Notes under the pieces: generated by a model
Seen by the model: only the letters and a program-made list of their open reading frames with translations
What the model was told of the DNA's origin: nothing
The model's database searches: none
Translations under genes and position numbers: made by a program
Shown: positions 51,767-58,814 of the stretch, in pieces
Numbering within the stretch: position 1 is the first letter of the stretch
Layout: every line of letters starts with the position of its first letter
Assembly: GCF_009735685.1 (NCBI RefSeq)
Contig: NZ_WHPN01000354.1
Coordinates: forward strand, 1-58,814
From: Streptomyces lycii
Lineage (GTDB): Bacteria > Actinomycetota > Actinomycetes > Streptomycetales > Streptomycetaceae
Reading direction: 5' to 3'
DNA length: 58,814 nt

Positions 51767-52656
51767 AGGCCCGGGACGCGGTGTCCGCCGGCGCGAAGCT
51801 GAACGGCGCGAAGGTGCACGACGGGAAGGTGCACGACGGGAAGGTGAGCGACGGGACGGTGAGAGGCTCGGCGTCCGGCGACGCGGCGCCGGGTGGAGTG
51901 CCGGCGGGTGGAGTACCGCTGGGCGGCGGGCCGCCGGGTGGAGTGCCGGCGGGGGACGCCGCGGCTGTCGCCGGGCCGGCCGATCCCGTCGAGGAGTACA
52001 CCGCCGCCCTGGCGGACGCCCTGCACGGCCCGGCCCGGGCCAAGGCCCGGATGGTCCAGGAGATCCGCGGCGGCCTGGAGGACACCGTGGCGGCGTACGT
52101 CCACGCGGGCGTGCCCGGTCCGCGGGCCGCCCGGGAGGCCGTACGGGAGTTCGGCAGCCCCGACGAGCTGGTGCCGAGCTGTCAGCGGGAGTTGACCATC
52201 GCCCAGGCCCGGCACACCGCACGGGTCGTCGTCCTCGCCGTCCCGTTGCTGATCGCCTGCTGGTGGATGGCCGGCCGGGCCGGCTCCGGCCAGGACTGGC
52301 TGGTGCCGCGAGCGGCGCACGGGCTGGCCGTGCAGCTCGCCGCGGTCGCCGGTGCCGCCGCGCTGGTGGCCGCGACCACGCCCGCGGTCACGGGTGTCCT
52401 CGCCCGACGGCTGCCCGTGCCGCAGCGGTTGCCCCTCGCGGTCGCCTGGGCGGGCACGACCGTCAGCGTGGCCATGGCCGTCACCACGCTCGCCCTGGCC
52501 GTCGCCTCGATGCTCGCCGCCAACTGGCCCCTCACTCTGCTCGCCGGTTCGCTCGCCGCCGTCTCGCACGCCGTCGTGGCGAGTTCGGCCCGCGCCTGCC
52601 GCCGGTGTGCCCGGCTCACGGTTACGGGCGCGGCTCTTCCGGCGGTGAACGGCTGA
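51763..52656 (+). CDS. PadR partner: HAAS/permease-prefix membrane protein
   Basis: 297 residues. The first 70 are Gly/Ala/Pro repeats (KVHDGKVHDGKV; GGVPAGGVPLGGG). A cytoplasmic helical prefix domain follows (EEYTAALADALHGPARAKARMVQEIRGGLEDTVAAY...AVREFGSPDEL), as in HAAS/permease-prefix proteins that sit next to PadR genes. Five or so membrane helices follow (VVVLAVPLLIACWWMAG; LAAVAGAAALVAATTPAVTGVL; TTVSVAMAVTTLALAVASML; LTLLAGSLAAVSHAVV). It overlaps padR by 4 bp. Probably an envelope-stress or antibiotic-response partner; function unproven. Confidence 0.82.
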   Translation: MKARDAVSAGAKLNGAKVHDGKVHDGKVSDGTVRGSASGDAAPGGVPAGGVPLGGGPPGGVPAGDAAAVAGPADPVEEYTAALADALHGPARAKARMVQEIRGGLEDTVAAYVHAGVPGPRAAREAVREFGSPDELVPSCQRELTIAQARHTARVVVLAVPLLIACWWMAGRAGSGQDWLVPRAAHGLAVQLAAVAGAAALVAATTPAVTGVLARRLPVPQRLPLAVAWAGTTVSVAMAVTTLALAVASMLAANWPLTLLAGSLAAVSHAVVASSARACRRCARLTVTGAALPAVNG

Positions 52657-53000
52657 GACGCGGGCGCGTGCGGCAGGGTTCGGCCGTGCCTGGCGTGGCT
52701 GTCCGGTTCCCGGTTGCGGGGTGGGCTCTTCCGGCGGGGTGCGGCTGATGTGGGGTCGGGCCGGACGGCGACGTTCGGTTCGGCTCGACCCTGCCGTGGC
52801 TGTCCGGTTCGCGGTTGCGGGGGCTTTTCGGCGGGGTGCGGCTGACGTGAGAGGTGGGCCGGACGGCGCTGCGGCGCCGGGCGACGCTGCCGCGCCGCAC
52901 CGGACATATCCCGGCGTCGGCGGGCGAACCGGCGCGTTCCGAGGGCGTGTTGGCCTCCGCGTTTACACGATTCACGGGAATCCGTTCTAGGTTCATGCCC
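52657..53000. repeat. Spacer with a 101-bp-period imperfect duplication
   Basis: The segments 52695-52775 and 52796-52870 share gtggctgtccggttc-n-cggttgcggg, ggcggggtgcggctga and gggccggacggcg. Right of it lies the promoter TTTACA (52963) - 18 bp - TCTAGG for the next gene. Confidence 0.7.
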
Positions 53001-53813
53001 ATGACACCCATCTCCTCGCAGGGGCCGCGCTCCCACGGCCCGAAGCACAAGGCCCCGAGCCCCGTCAGCCGCCGTCGCGTCCTCCTCGGCGGAGCCGCCG
53101 TCGCCGCCGCGGGCGGACTCGGTGTGGCGGGGATGGCCTCCGCCGGGGGTGCCGGTTCCGCGACGGGGACGGCCACCGCCGGTACCGGTGGTGCGCGGGC
53201 GGTGTGTTCCCTGCTCGCCCAGGCCACCGAGGGCCCGTACGCCCTGCCCGGCGCGCTCGTCCGCTCCGACATCGCCGAGGACAAGCCGGGCTTCCCGCTC
53301 CGCTTCCTCCTCACCGTCGTCGACCAGAACGCCGGCTGCGCGCCGCTCGCGGACGCCCTCGTCGAGCTGTGGCACTGCGACCACCTCGGCGAGTACTCCG
53401 GTTTCGTCGGCGGCAACGGCCACGAGGAGGCGGACAACGGCACGTTCTGCCGCGGCGCGGGGATGACGGACGAGAACGGCCAGGTCGAGCTGACGACCAT
53501 CTGGCCCGGGCACTACCGGGGGCGCGCCGTCCACGTCCATCTGCGGGTGCACACGGACGTCACGCTCACCGAGGACTCGTACACCGGCGGCGAACTCGTC
53601 CACACCGGGCAGCTGTTCTTCGACCCGCAGATCAACGCGCAGGTCCAGGCGGCCGCTCCGTACACGGAGAACACCACGCCCGAGACGGACCTCGACGAGG
53701 ACAGCGTGTACGACGGCGGAGGCGCGGCCTCCGGTCTCGTCACGCTGTTCGCGCTGGGGGAATCCGTGACGGACGGATACGCGGCGACGCTGACGCTGGG
53801 CGTGGACGCCTGA
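53001..53813 (+). CDS. Tat-exported intradiol dioxygenase-like protein
   Basis: 270 residues. The Tat signal is VSRRRVLLGGAAVAAAGGLG. The dioxygenase-like beta domain has EGPYALPGALVRSDIAEDKPG, ALVELWHCDHLGEYSGF, and TIWPGHYRGRAVHVHLRVH, which supplies the candidate Fe(III) ligands Tyr, His and His. Secreted members of this group act on aromatic or lignin-derived catechols, or have unknown roles. ATG 53001 is chosen over 52995 because TAGGTT lies 7 nt before it (leaderless geometry). A monocistronic gene. Confidence 0.88.
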   Translation: MTPISSQGPRSHGPKHKAPSPVSRRRVLLGGAAVAAAGGLGVAGMASAGGAGSATGTATAGTGGARAVCSLLAQATEGPYALPGALVRSDIAEDKPGFPLRFLLTVVDQNAGCAPLADALVELWHCDHLGEYSGFVGGNGHEEADNGTFCRGAGMTDENGQVELTTIWPGHYRGRAVHVHLRVHTDVTLTEDSYTGGELVHTGQLFFDPQINAQVQAAAPYTENTTPETDLDEDSVYDGGGAASGLVTLFALGESVTDGYAATLTLGVDA

Positions 53814-54435
53814 GGACCCGGCCGCCCGAGGGGGGACGCCTGAGGCCCGGACGCCTGAGGGGGGGGCGATGCCTGAGGGCGTGGATACCTGAGGGCGTGG
53901 ACGCCTGAGGAGGGGGACGCCTGAGGAGGGGGACGCCCGAGGAGGGGGACGCCCGAGGAGGTGGCGCCCGAGAGCCTGGAGGCCCGAAAGCGTGGTTGTC
54001 CGAGCGGCACGAGGCGCCGGTGGGTCTCGTGCGTGCCGGCCCTCTCGTGCCGCTTTCCTCAGCCCGGCCGCCCCGCCGCCCCGCCGCCCCACCGCCCGGC
54101 CGCCCGGCCGCCCCGCCGCCCGGCCAACTCGGTACGGGTCTTCTCGGTGCGGTCTTCTCGGCGCGGGGGTCACCGGGGCCCGTCCGAACCGGGCCTGTCG
54201 GAACCGGGCCTGGGCCTGTCCGAACCGGGCCCGTCCGAACCGGGCGTCTCGGGGGCCGGGCTCCTCGCGACCGGACTCCCTACGACCGGACTCCTCGGCG
54301 CCGGGCCCCACCGGGCCCGTCGAGGCCGTCCGAGCGAGGGAGCGCCCCCCGGCGCCGGTTGGGGGCGTTCGGCGCGCTCCTGCGGGGCCGCCGTCCGCGA
54401 TGTGACCGGGCGGGCGGCGGCCGCGCGCCCGGTCG
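53814..54435. repeat. 620-bp spacer made almost wholly of short repeats
   Basis: 53820-53990: roughly ten units of ggacgcctgagga(g)n at 14-17-bp spacing. 54062-54125: ccgcccggccgcccc triplet-rich tract. 54180-54245: cgtccgaaccgggcctg repeats. No gene is supported. Confidence 0.8.
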
Positions 54436-54447
54436 TAATCTGGCGGC

Positions 54448-54972
54448 ATGATCCGTACCGCCACGGCCGACGACGTCCCGGCCATCGCCGCCATGATCCG
54501 CGAACTCGCCGAGTACGAGAAGGCCGGCCACGAGGTCGAGGCCACCGAGGAACATCTGCACCGGGCGCTGTTCGGCGACAACCCGGCCGTCTTCGCGCAC
54601 ATGGCCGAGACGGACGGTGTGGTCGAGGGCTTCGCGCTGTGGTTCCTCAACTTCTCCACCTGGCAGGGCGTGCACGGGATCTACCTGGAGGACCTGTACG
54701 TACGGCCGGGGGCGCGCGGCCGGGGACACGGCAGGGCGCTGCTCGCCGAACTCGCCCGGATCTGCGACGAGCGCGGCTACGGGCGGCTGGACTGGTCGGT
54801 GCTCGACTGGAACGCCCCGTCCATCGCCTTCTACCGCGCGCTCGGCGCCGCGCCCATGGACGAGTGGACGGGCTTCCGGCTGACCGGCGAGCCGCTGCGG
54901 CAACTGGGCGGAAGCGCCACCGGAACGGCCGGTTCGGCCGCCGGGGACCTTGCCTACGGCCGACGTGCGTGA
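54448..54972 (+). CDS. GNAT acetyltransferase of the diamine/thialysine (SSAT-like) group
   Basis: 174 residues. IRTATADDVPAIAAMIRELAEYEKAG opens the fold. FALWFLNFSTWQGVHGIYLEDLYVRP is the hallmark of spermidine/spermine- and thialysine-acetyltransferases. The acetyl-CoA loop is ARGRGHGRALLAELA, and SVLDWNAPSIAFYRALGA completes the domain. The last 25 residues are Gly/Ala/Ser low complexity. The ATG lies 6 nt after TAATCT (54436-54441), so it is likely leaderless. Probably acetylates a polyamine or amino-acid amine; not proven. Confidence 0.92.
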   Translation: MIRTATADDVPAIAAMIRELAEYEKAGHEVEATEEHLHRALFGDNPAVFAHMAETDGVVEGFALWFLNFSTWQGVHGIYLEDLYVRPGARGRGHGRALLAELARICDERGYGRLDWSVLDWNAPSIAFYRALGAAPMDEWTGFRLTGEPLRQLGGSATGTAGSAAGDLAYGRRA

Positions 54973-55265
54973 CGATCGACATGCGTGACGATCGTCGTGT
55001 GTGACGGCTGATCGGAGTCCGGCTGACGGGAGTCCGGCTGACGGGGCCAGGCTTACGGTGCGCTGACCGAGGCCCAGCTGACCGAGGCCCGGCCGACCGG
55101 GATGCTGCCGACCCCGGCCCGGCCCGACACGGGCGCTGCCGACCCCGGGTCCTGCCCGACCCCGCCCCGCGCGACCCGCGCCCAGCCCCCGGCACCCCCG
55201 CCCCGGCACCCCCGCCCCGGCACCCCGCCCCAACCCCGGCACCCGCCCGTCCCGCCCCCTGCCCA
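54973..55265. other. Spacer, no gene seen
   Basis: Contains duplicated cgtgacgatcg near 54970-55000, three gtccggctgacggg echoes near 55017-55045 and a C-rich ccccggcacccccgcc tract. No hairpin of note. Confidence 0.55.
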
Positions 55266-56246
55266 CTACGGCACCAGTACGACCTTGCCCCGGGTCACCC
55301 GGCCCTCCAGGGCCCGGTGTGCCGCCGCGGCCTCCGTCAGCGGGAACGCCTGCACGGCCGGGACGAGCCGGCCGGTGGCCGCCGCCTCCAGGGCCGCGGT
55401 CTCCAGCGGACGCAGGCCGCCGGGCCGGTTCAGCAGCCGGGGGCCGATGGCGGGCAGGGACGTCACACCGCGTTCGGCCAGTTCCTCGTCCGTGGGGTAC
55501 AGCGGGCTGTCGGGCTGCCATCCGTAGACGATCTGGCGTCCGCCCGGCGCGAGCAACTCGAAGGCGCCCCGGCCCGGTTCGCCGCCGACCCCGGCGAGTA
55601 CGAGGGTGACGGCCCGGCCGCCGAGGGCCTCGCGGACCCGTTCCCGCCAGCCGCCGACGGTGTAGTCGACGGCGATGTGGGCGCCGTTGGTGAGCACGGC
55701 GTCCGTCTTGGCCGGGCCGCCCGCGAGACCGATCACGGTCGCGCCGAGCCGCCGTGCCTCCTGGACGAGGAGGGTGCCGAGTCCGCCCGCCGCACCGGTG
55801 ATCGCGACCACGTCGTCGGGGGTGATCGCGGCGGTCTCCAGGATGCCCATGGCGGTACGGCCGGTGCCGATCATCGCGACGGCCTGTTCCGGGGTCAGGC
55901 CGTCCGGCAGCGGGTGCAGGGACTCGGCGCTCGCCAGTGCCTTTTCGGCGTAGCCGCCGGACGCCGGGCCGAGATGGACGACGACGCGGCGGCCGGCCCA
56001 GGACGCGTCGGCCTCCGTACCGACGGCCTCCACGGTGCCGGCGACCTCGCGGCCGGGCGTCATCGGCAGCTCGGGCAGCGGGAACGGGCCGCCGTGGGCG
56101 CCGGCGCGGATGGCGGTGTCGAGGAGGTGAACCCCGGCCGCCGCGACGGCGACACGCACCTGACCCGGGCCGGGCTCGGGGTCGGGGACCTTCTCCGGGA
56201 TCAGGTTCTCGGCCGGGCCGAAGGCGTACTGGCGGATCGCGAGCAT
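55266..56246 (-). CDS. Zinc-free quinone oxidoreductase (MDR family)
   Basis: 326-residue NADPH-dependent medium-chain reductase. The GroES-like domain has GQVRVAVAAAGVHLLDTAIRAG and MTPGREVAGTVEAVG. The Rossmann domain has VVAITGAAGGLGTLLVQEARRLGATVIGL. Catalytic zinc ligands are absent, which fits quinone reductases. The ATG 56246 follows AGGGGGAA. A MerR-type operator lies in the presumed promoter 60-75 bp upstream, so induction by a thiol or quinone stress regulator is likely. Confidence 0.92.
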   Translation of the reverse strand: MLAIRQYAFGPAENLIPEKVPDPEPGPGQVRVAVAAAGVHLLDTAIRAGAHGGPFPLPELPMTPGREVAGTVEAVGTEADASWAGRRVVVHLGPASGGYAEKALASAESLHPLPDGLTPEQAVAMIGTGRTAMGILETAAITPDDVVAITGAAGGLGTLLVQEARRLGATVIGLAGGPAKTDAVLTNGAHIAVDYTVGGWRERVREALGGRAVTLVLAGVGGEPGRGAFELLAPGGRQIVYGWQPDSPLYPTDEELAERGVTSLPAIGPRLLNRPGGLRPLETAALEAAATGRLVPAVQAFPLTEAAAAHRALEGRVTRGKVVLVP

Positions 56247-56305
56247 GGTGGTTCCCCCTGGTTCGGTGGCGGGTGGGCGGATGCCGTGCCCCCGACTCTC
56301 CAACG

Positions 56306-56319
56306 TCAAGTGCGCTTGA
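56306..56319 (-). promoter_or_regulatory. MerR-type operator upstream of the quinone oxidoreductase
   Basis: TCAAG-tgcg-CTTGA lies inside a 19-bp spacer after a TTGACC -35 on the minus strand, the stretched-spacer arrangement of MerR-activated promoters. Confidence 0.6.
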
Positions 56320-56392
56320 GGTCAACTGCTCGTGGGGCCGCGCACCGCACGGCCCCCGCCACCCCCACCACCCCCGTCACCCCCGCCACCCC

Positions 56393-57547
56393 TCACAAGC
56401 CCGTCGCGCGCACCGCCAGCGTCGCCGCCTTCAGCGCGCTCGTGAACGCGACCTCGCTCAGCACCCCCGGTGCCGCCACCTGGTCGCCCGCCAGATACAC
56501 CCCGTCGCCCCGGTCCACCGCGGGCCGGTCGCGCCATGTGGTGCCCGGCGGATCGACGGCCCCGGTGCGTCCCGCCGCCAGCGCGTCCCGCCGCCACACG
56601 GTCCGCTCCCGCCAGCCCGGGAAGCCGAGGTCCAGCAGGTGTTCGCCACGGGCGACACCCTCCGCGCGCCCGGCGTCCGGGGTCACCGGCAGCTGCCCCT
56701 GGACCAGTTCCACACCGGCCGGGGCCAGCGCCGGGTCCTGGGCCGTGAAGCGTTCGAGCCAGCCCGGGGCGTCCAGGTCGGACACGATGAACGCGTCACC
56801 GCGCCGCCGCCGCACCGCCAGGTCGATCAGTGCCGTACGCCCGGACTCCCAGCGCAGCGCCGGATCGTCGCCCAGCAGCCGGCGGGCGGCGTCGAGCGAC
56901 GTGGCGACGATCACCGGCCCGTCGTCGACGGGCAGCGCGCCGACGCGCGCCCCGGTCTCCACGCGTACGCCCAACTCGCGTGCGAAGGCTGCCATCCGCC
57001 CGATCATCCGGCCCCAGCCGCCCGCCGGGTAGTGCGCCTCCGGCGGCATCCGGGTGGCGCGGCGCAGCCGTTCCTGCACGAAAGCGGCGGACAGGGCCCC
57101 GGGATCGTGATGGAAGATCGCGACCGCGGCGTAGTGCGCGGCGGCGCGGGCGGTGTCCGGACCGGCCAGGGACGTCGCCCAGTCGTGGAACGTGCGGTCC
57201 GCGGGCGCGTCCGTGCGGCCCCGCAGCCGCAGCAGCCCGGCCGGCGGGACCCGGCGCAGCCGGCCGCCGCGGTGGAAACGGAAACCGGCGAGCGCCCCGA
57301 GGGGGATGCGGGCGAGCGGGCCGATGAGGTCGCGGCGGGCGAGCCAGGGCCAGTGCGGACCTCCGTTGTAGAGGGCGTGCGGGCCCTCGTTGGTGCGGTA
57401 CGGGCCGTCGGCGGTGCGCGCCCGGCCGCCCAGCTCGCGGTGCGCCTCGTACAGGCTGACGGCGGCGCCGGACTCGGCGCAGGTGATGGCCGCGGTCAGC
57501 CCGGCGAAGCCGCCGCCGATGACGGTGATGTGGTGCCGGTCGGGCAT
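56393..57547 (-). CDS. FAD-dependent NAD(P)-binding oxidoreductase (phytoene-desaturase-like)
   Basis: 384 residues. The N-terminal dinucleotide-binding motif is ITVIGGGFAGLTAAITCAESGA with EAHRELGGRARTAD. The substrate region contains HALYNGGPHWPWLARRDL and PAGGWGRMIGRMAAFARELGV. The C-terminal FAD motif is RGDGVYLAGDQVAAPGVLSEVAFTSAL. It is similar to phytoene desaturase/amine oxidase-like proteins, but no carotenoid genes lie nearby, so the substrate is unknown. ATG 57547. It is probably transcribed separately from the downstream quinone oxidoreductase (147-bp gap with an operator). Confidence 0.9.
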   Translation of the reverse strand: MPDRHHITVIGGGFAGLTAAITCAESGAAVSLYEAHRELGGRARTADGPYRTNEGPHALYNGGPHWPWLARRDLIGPLARIPLGALAGFRFHRGGRLRRVPPAGLLRLRGRTDAPADRTFHDWATSLAGPDTARAAAHYAAVAIFHHDPGALSAAFVQERLRRATRMPPEAHYPAGGWGRMIGRMAAFARELGVRVETGARVGALPVDDGPVIVATSLDAARRLLGDDPALRWESGRTALIDLAVRRRRGDAFIVSDLDAPGWLERFTAQDPALAPAGVELVQGQLPVTPDAGRAEGVARGEHLLDLGFPGWRERTVWRRDALAAGRTGAVDPPGTTWRDRPAVDRGDGVYLAGDQVAAPGVLSEVAFTSALKAATLAVRATGL

Positions 57548-57989
57548 GGTGGACGTCCCCTCGTACGGTGCCGGAACTCGTCGGAGCTGCTCTCACCCGT
57601 ACCGACGGCCGGGCGTACGGAGAATGTGACACGCGGGGCGTGGGTGCTGTCGGCCCGGTTCGGACGCGGCCGCCGGTTCACCGGGCGGTGCCGGACGCGG
57701 CCACGGTGCCGGTCGCGGGCCCGTTGAGCCGGAGCACCCGCGGCCTGCCCCCGGGCACAACCGTGCCGCTCTCCGTGGCCACCGGCGTGAGGCGGACGGG
57801 TCCGGAGGGAGGAGGGGCCCCGTACGTCTACGTGCATGTGCGAGCCGCCGGGCTCGTCAGTCCGCGGTGCGGGCCCCCACGGGCCCCACGGGCCCCCACG
57901 CGCGGGTCCGGCCGCCACCCCCCCCCGATCATGGCGGGCCGGCAAGCACGTCCGGGCACAGACCGGCCGCCGAGCCCCGGCCGGACGGA
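57548..57989. other. Spacer, no gene supported
   Basis: A 440-bp region between two minus-strand genes. A + strand open frame (57568-58005) exists but has no ribosome site or protein-like pattern. There is a ggcccccacggg duplication near 57870-57895. Confidence 0.5.
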
Positions 57990-58487
57990 TCAGACGCGCG
58001 GGTAGCGGGCCTGGAGGTCCCAGACGACCGGGTTGTCGGCGAGGCCGTCGTGCATGTCGGTGAGGTCGGCGATCAGGTCGTGCAGGAAGTCGCGGGTCTC
58101 GCGGCGCAGAGCGGCGTGGTTGAAGCTGAGCGGGGGCTCGTCGGCGGGCTGCCAGTCGGCGGAGACGTCGACCCAGCCGAAGCGGCGTTCGAAGAACAGC
58201 CGGTCCGAGGATTCGGTGAAGTCGAAATCCGCGTGCTGCGGGCGATGTGAACGGTTGCCGCGCGGGTCCTGGTCGAGCCGCTCGACGATGTCGCACAGCC
58301 CCCAGGCGAAATCGAGCACGGGCACCCATCCCCAGGCTGTGGACAGTTCCCGGTCGGCCTTGGTGTCGGCGAGGTAGACGTCACCGCAGAACAGGTCGTG
58401 CCGCAGGGCCCGGACGTCGGCGGTGCGGTAGTCCGTCTGCGGTGGGTCCGGGAAGCGCCGGGAGAGCGAATAGCCGAGGTCGATCAC
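57990..58487 (-). CDS. Conserved hypothetical protein, 165 residues
   Basis: Acidic, Trp-rich soluble protein opening VIDLGYSLSRRFPDPPQTDY, with DVRALRHDLFCGDVYLADTKA, VPVLDFAWGLCDIVERLD and an F/W-rich middle (FDFTESSDRLFFERRFGWVDVSADW). It ends DLTDMHDGLADNPVVWDLQARYP. Protein-like sequence begins at GTG 58487, and the frame upstream is repeat spacer. It looks like an actinobacterial conserved hypothetical (DUF7878-like, low certainty). No operon partner is visible. Confidence 0.72.
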   Translation of the reverse strand: MIDLGYSLSRRFPDPPQTDYRTADVRALRHDLFCGDVYLADTKADRELSTAWGWVPVLDFAWGLCDIVERLDQDPRGNRSHRPQHADFDFTESSDRLFFERRFGWVDVSADWQPADEPPLSFNHAALRRETRDFLHDLIADLTDMHDGLADNPVVWDLQARYPRV

Positions 58488-58814
58488 GGCTCGATGGTCC
58501 CACGGGCCGGCCCCCGGCCCGGGCCCGGTCTCTCCCCGGGCCTCCGGGCTCGGCTCCGGCGGTCGAGGGCTCGGCACGGGTCTCCGGGCTCGGCTCCGGC
58601 GGTCCGGGGCTCGCCCCGGGCGGACGACTGCGGCGGCGCGCCGTCCGGGAGGGACACTCCCGGACGGAGGCCGGCACCCGGACCGCGGAGGAGCCGGCGT
58701 CACGCCGCCGTACGCACGGGGCCGCCCCGCCCGGGACCGGGCGGCTCCACCCCGGAACGCTCCGGACCGGGACAGCCCCGGATCGGGCCCCGGCACGGGA
58801 CCGCACCGGACGGC
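58488..58814. repeat. Terminal spacer with a 39-bp-period duplication
   Basis: tccgggctcggctccggcgg recurs near 58542 and 58581 with flanking similarity. No gene is seen to the window end. Confidence 0.6.

Noticed and set aside
57568..58005. A 145-codon + strand gene
   Set aside because: No ribosome site, biased Pro/Arg/Gly composition, overlaps the minus-strand gene start region and spacer repeats.

Overview
The window is chromosomal DNA from a high-GC actinomycete, almost certainly Streptomyces or a close relative. The grounds are very high GC with strong GC3 bias, frequent GTG starts, mycothiol genes (mshA, mshD), MsiK, a SenX3/RegX3-type PhoR-PhoP pair with PHO boxes, CarD, and many secreted or lipoprotein genes with Ala-rich signals. 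Most genes are core-chromosome housekeeping genes. Between them lie unusually long, repeat-rich spacers and one small decayed integrative element.

Layout. 1-1391: 5'-truncated sensor kinase. 1.9-9.6 kb: secreted 5'-nucleotidase, mycothiol synthase MshD, a large NACHT-type NTPase and a methyltransferase. 10-16.2 kb: CHAD protein, polyphosphate kinase, MshA and a YbjN-like protein. 16.3-20 kb: MFS exporter with a collagen-like tail, phosphoglycerate mutase, a small membrane protein and a 50-residue Cys-rich protein. 20.3-24.1 kb: phoU divergent from phoR-phoP, then a PCuAC-like lipoprotein. 24.9-27 kb: carD, ispD, ispF. 27.2-34.6 kb: GNAT, then a Zur-box-preceded peptide/metallophore-type system (binding lipoprotein, two fused permeases, MFS reading in frame into a PPOX domain). 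34.8-42.4 kb: cysS, rlmB, DoxX-like protein, nucleotidyltransferase, a small secreted protein, msiK. 42.6-48.4 kb: tRNA-Thr and an island bounded by a 39-bp repeat of the tRNA 3' half (37/39 identical). 48.6-58.8 kb: small regulators (MerR with thioredoxin, PadR with a membrane partner), intradiol-dioxygenase-like protein, acetyltransferase, quinone oxidoreductase, FAD oxidoreductase and a hypothetical protein.

How genes work together. PhoR-PhoP, PhoU, ppk and CHAD form a phosphate/polyphosphate group, and candidate PHO boxes lie at phoU/phoRP and upstream of ppk. MshA and MshD are the first and last enzymes of mycothiol synthesis. IspD and IspF belong to the MEP isoprenoid pathway. The most novel-looking unit is the zinc-box-associated transporter operon, which has fused permeases and no ATPase gene beside it.

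Two window-wide patterns stand out. At least thirteen starts have a TANNNT hexamer 6-7 nt upstream, as expected for leaderless mRNAs. Short tandem repeats have expanded at many places; those checked inside genes have units that are multiples of three, while several spacer units are not.
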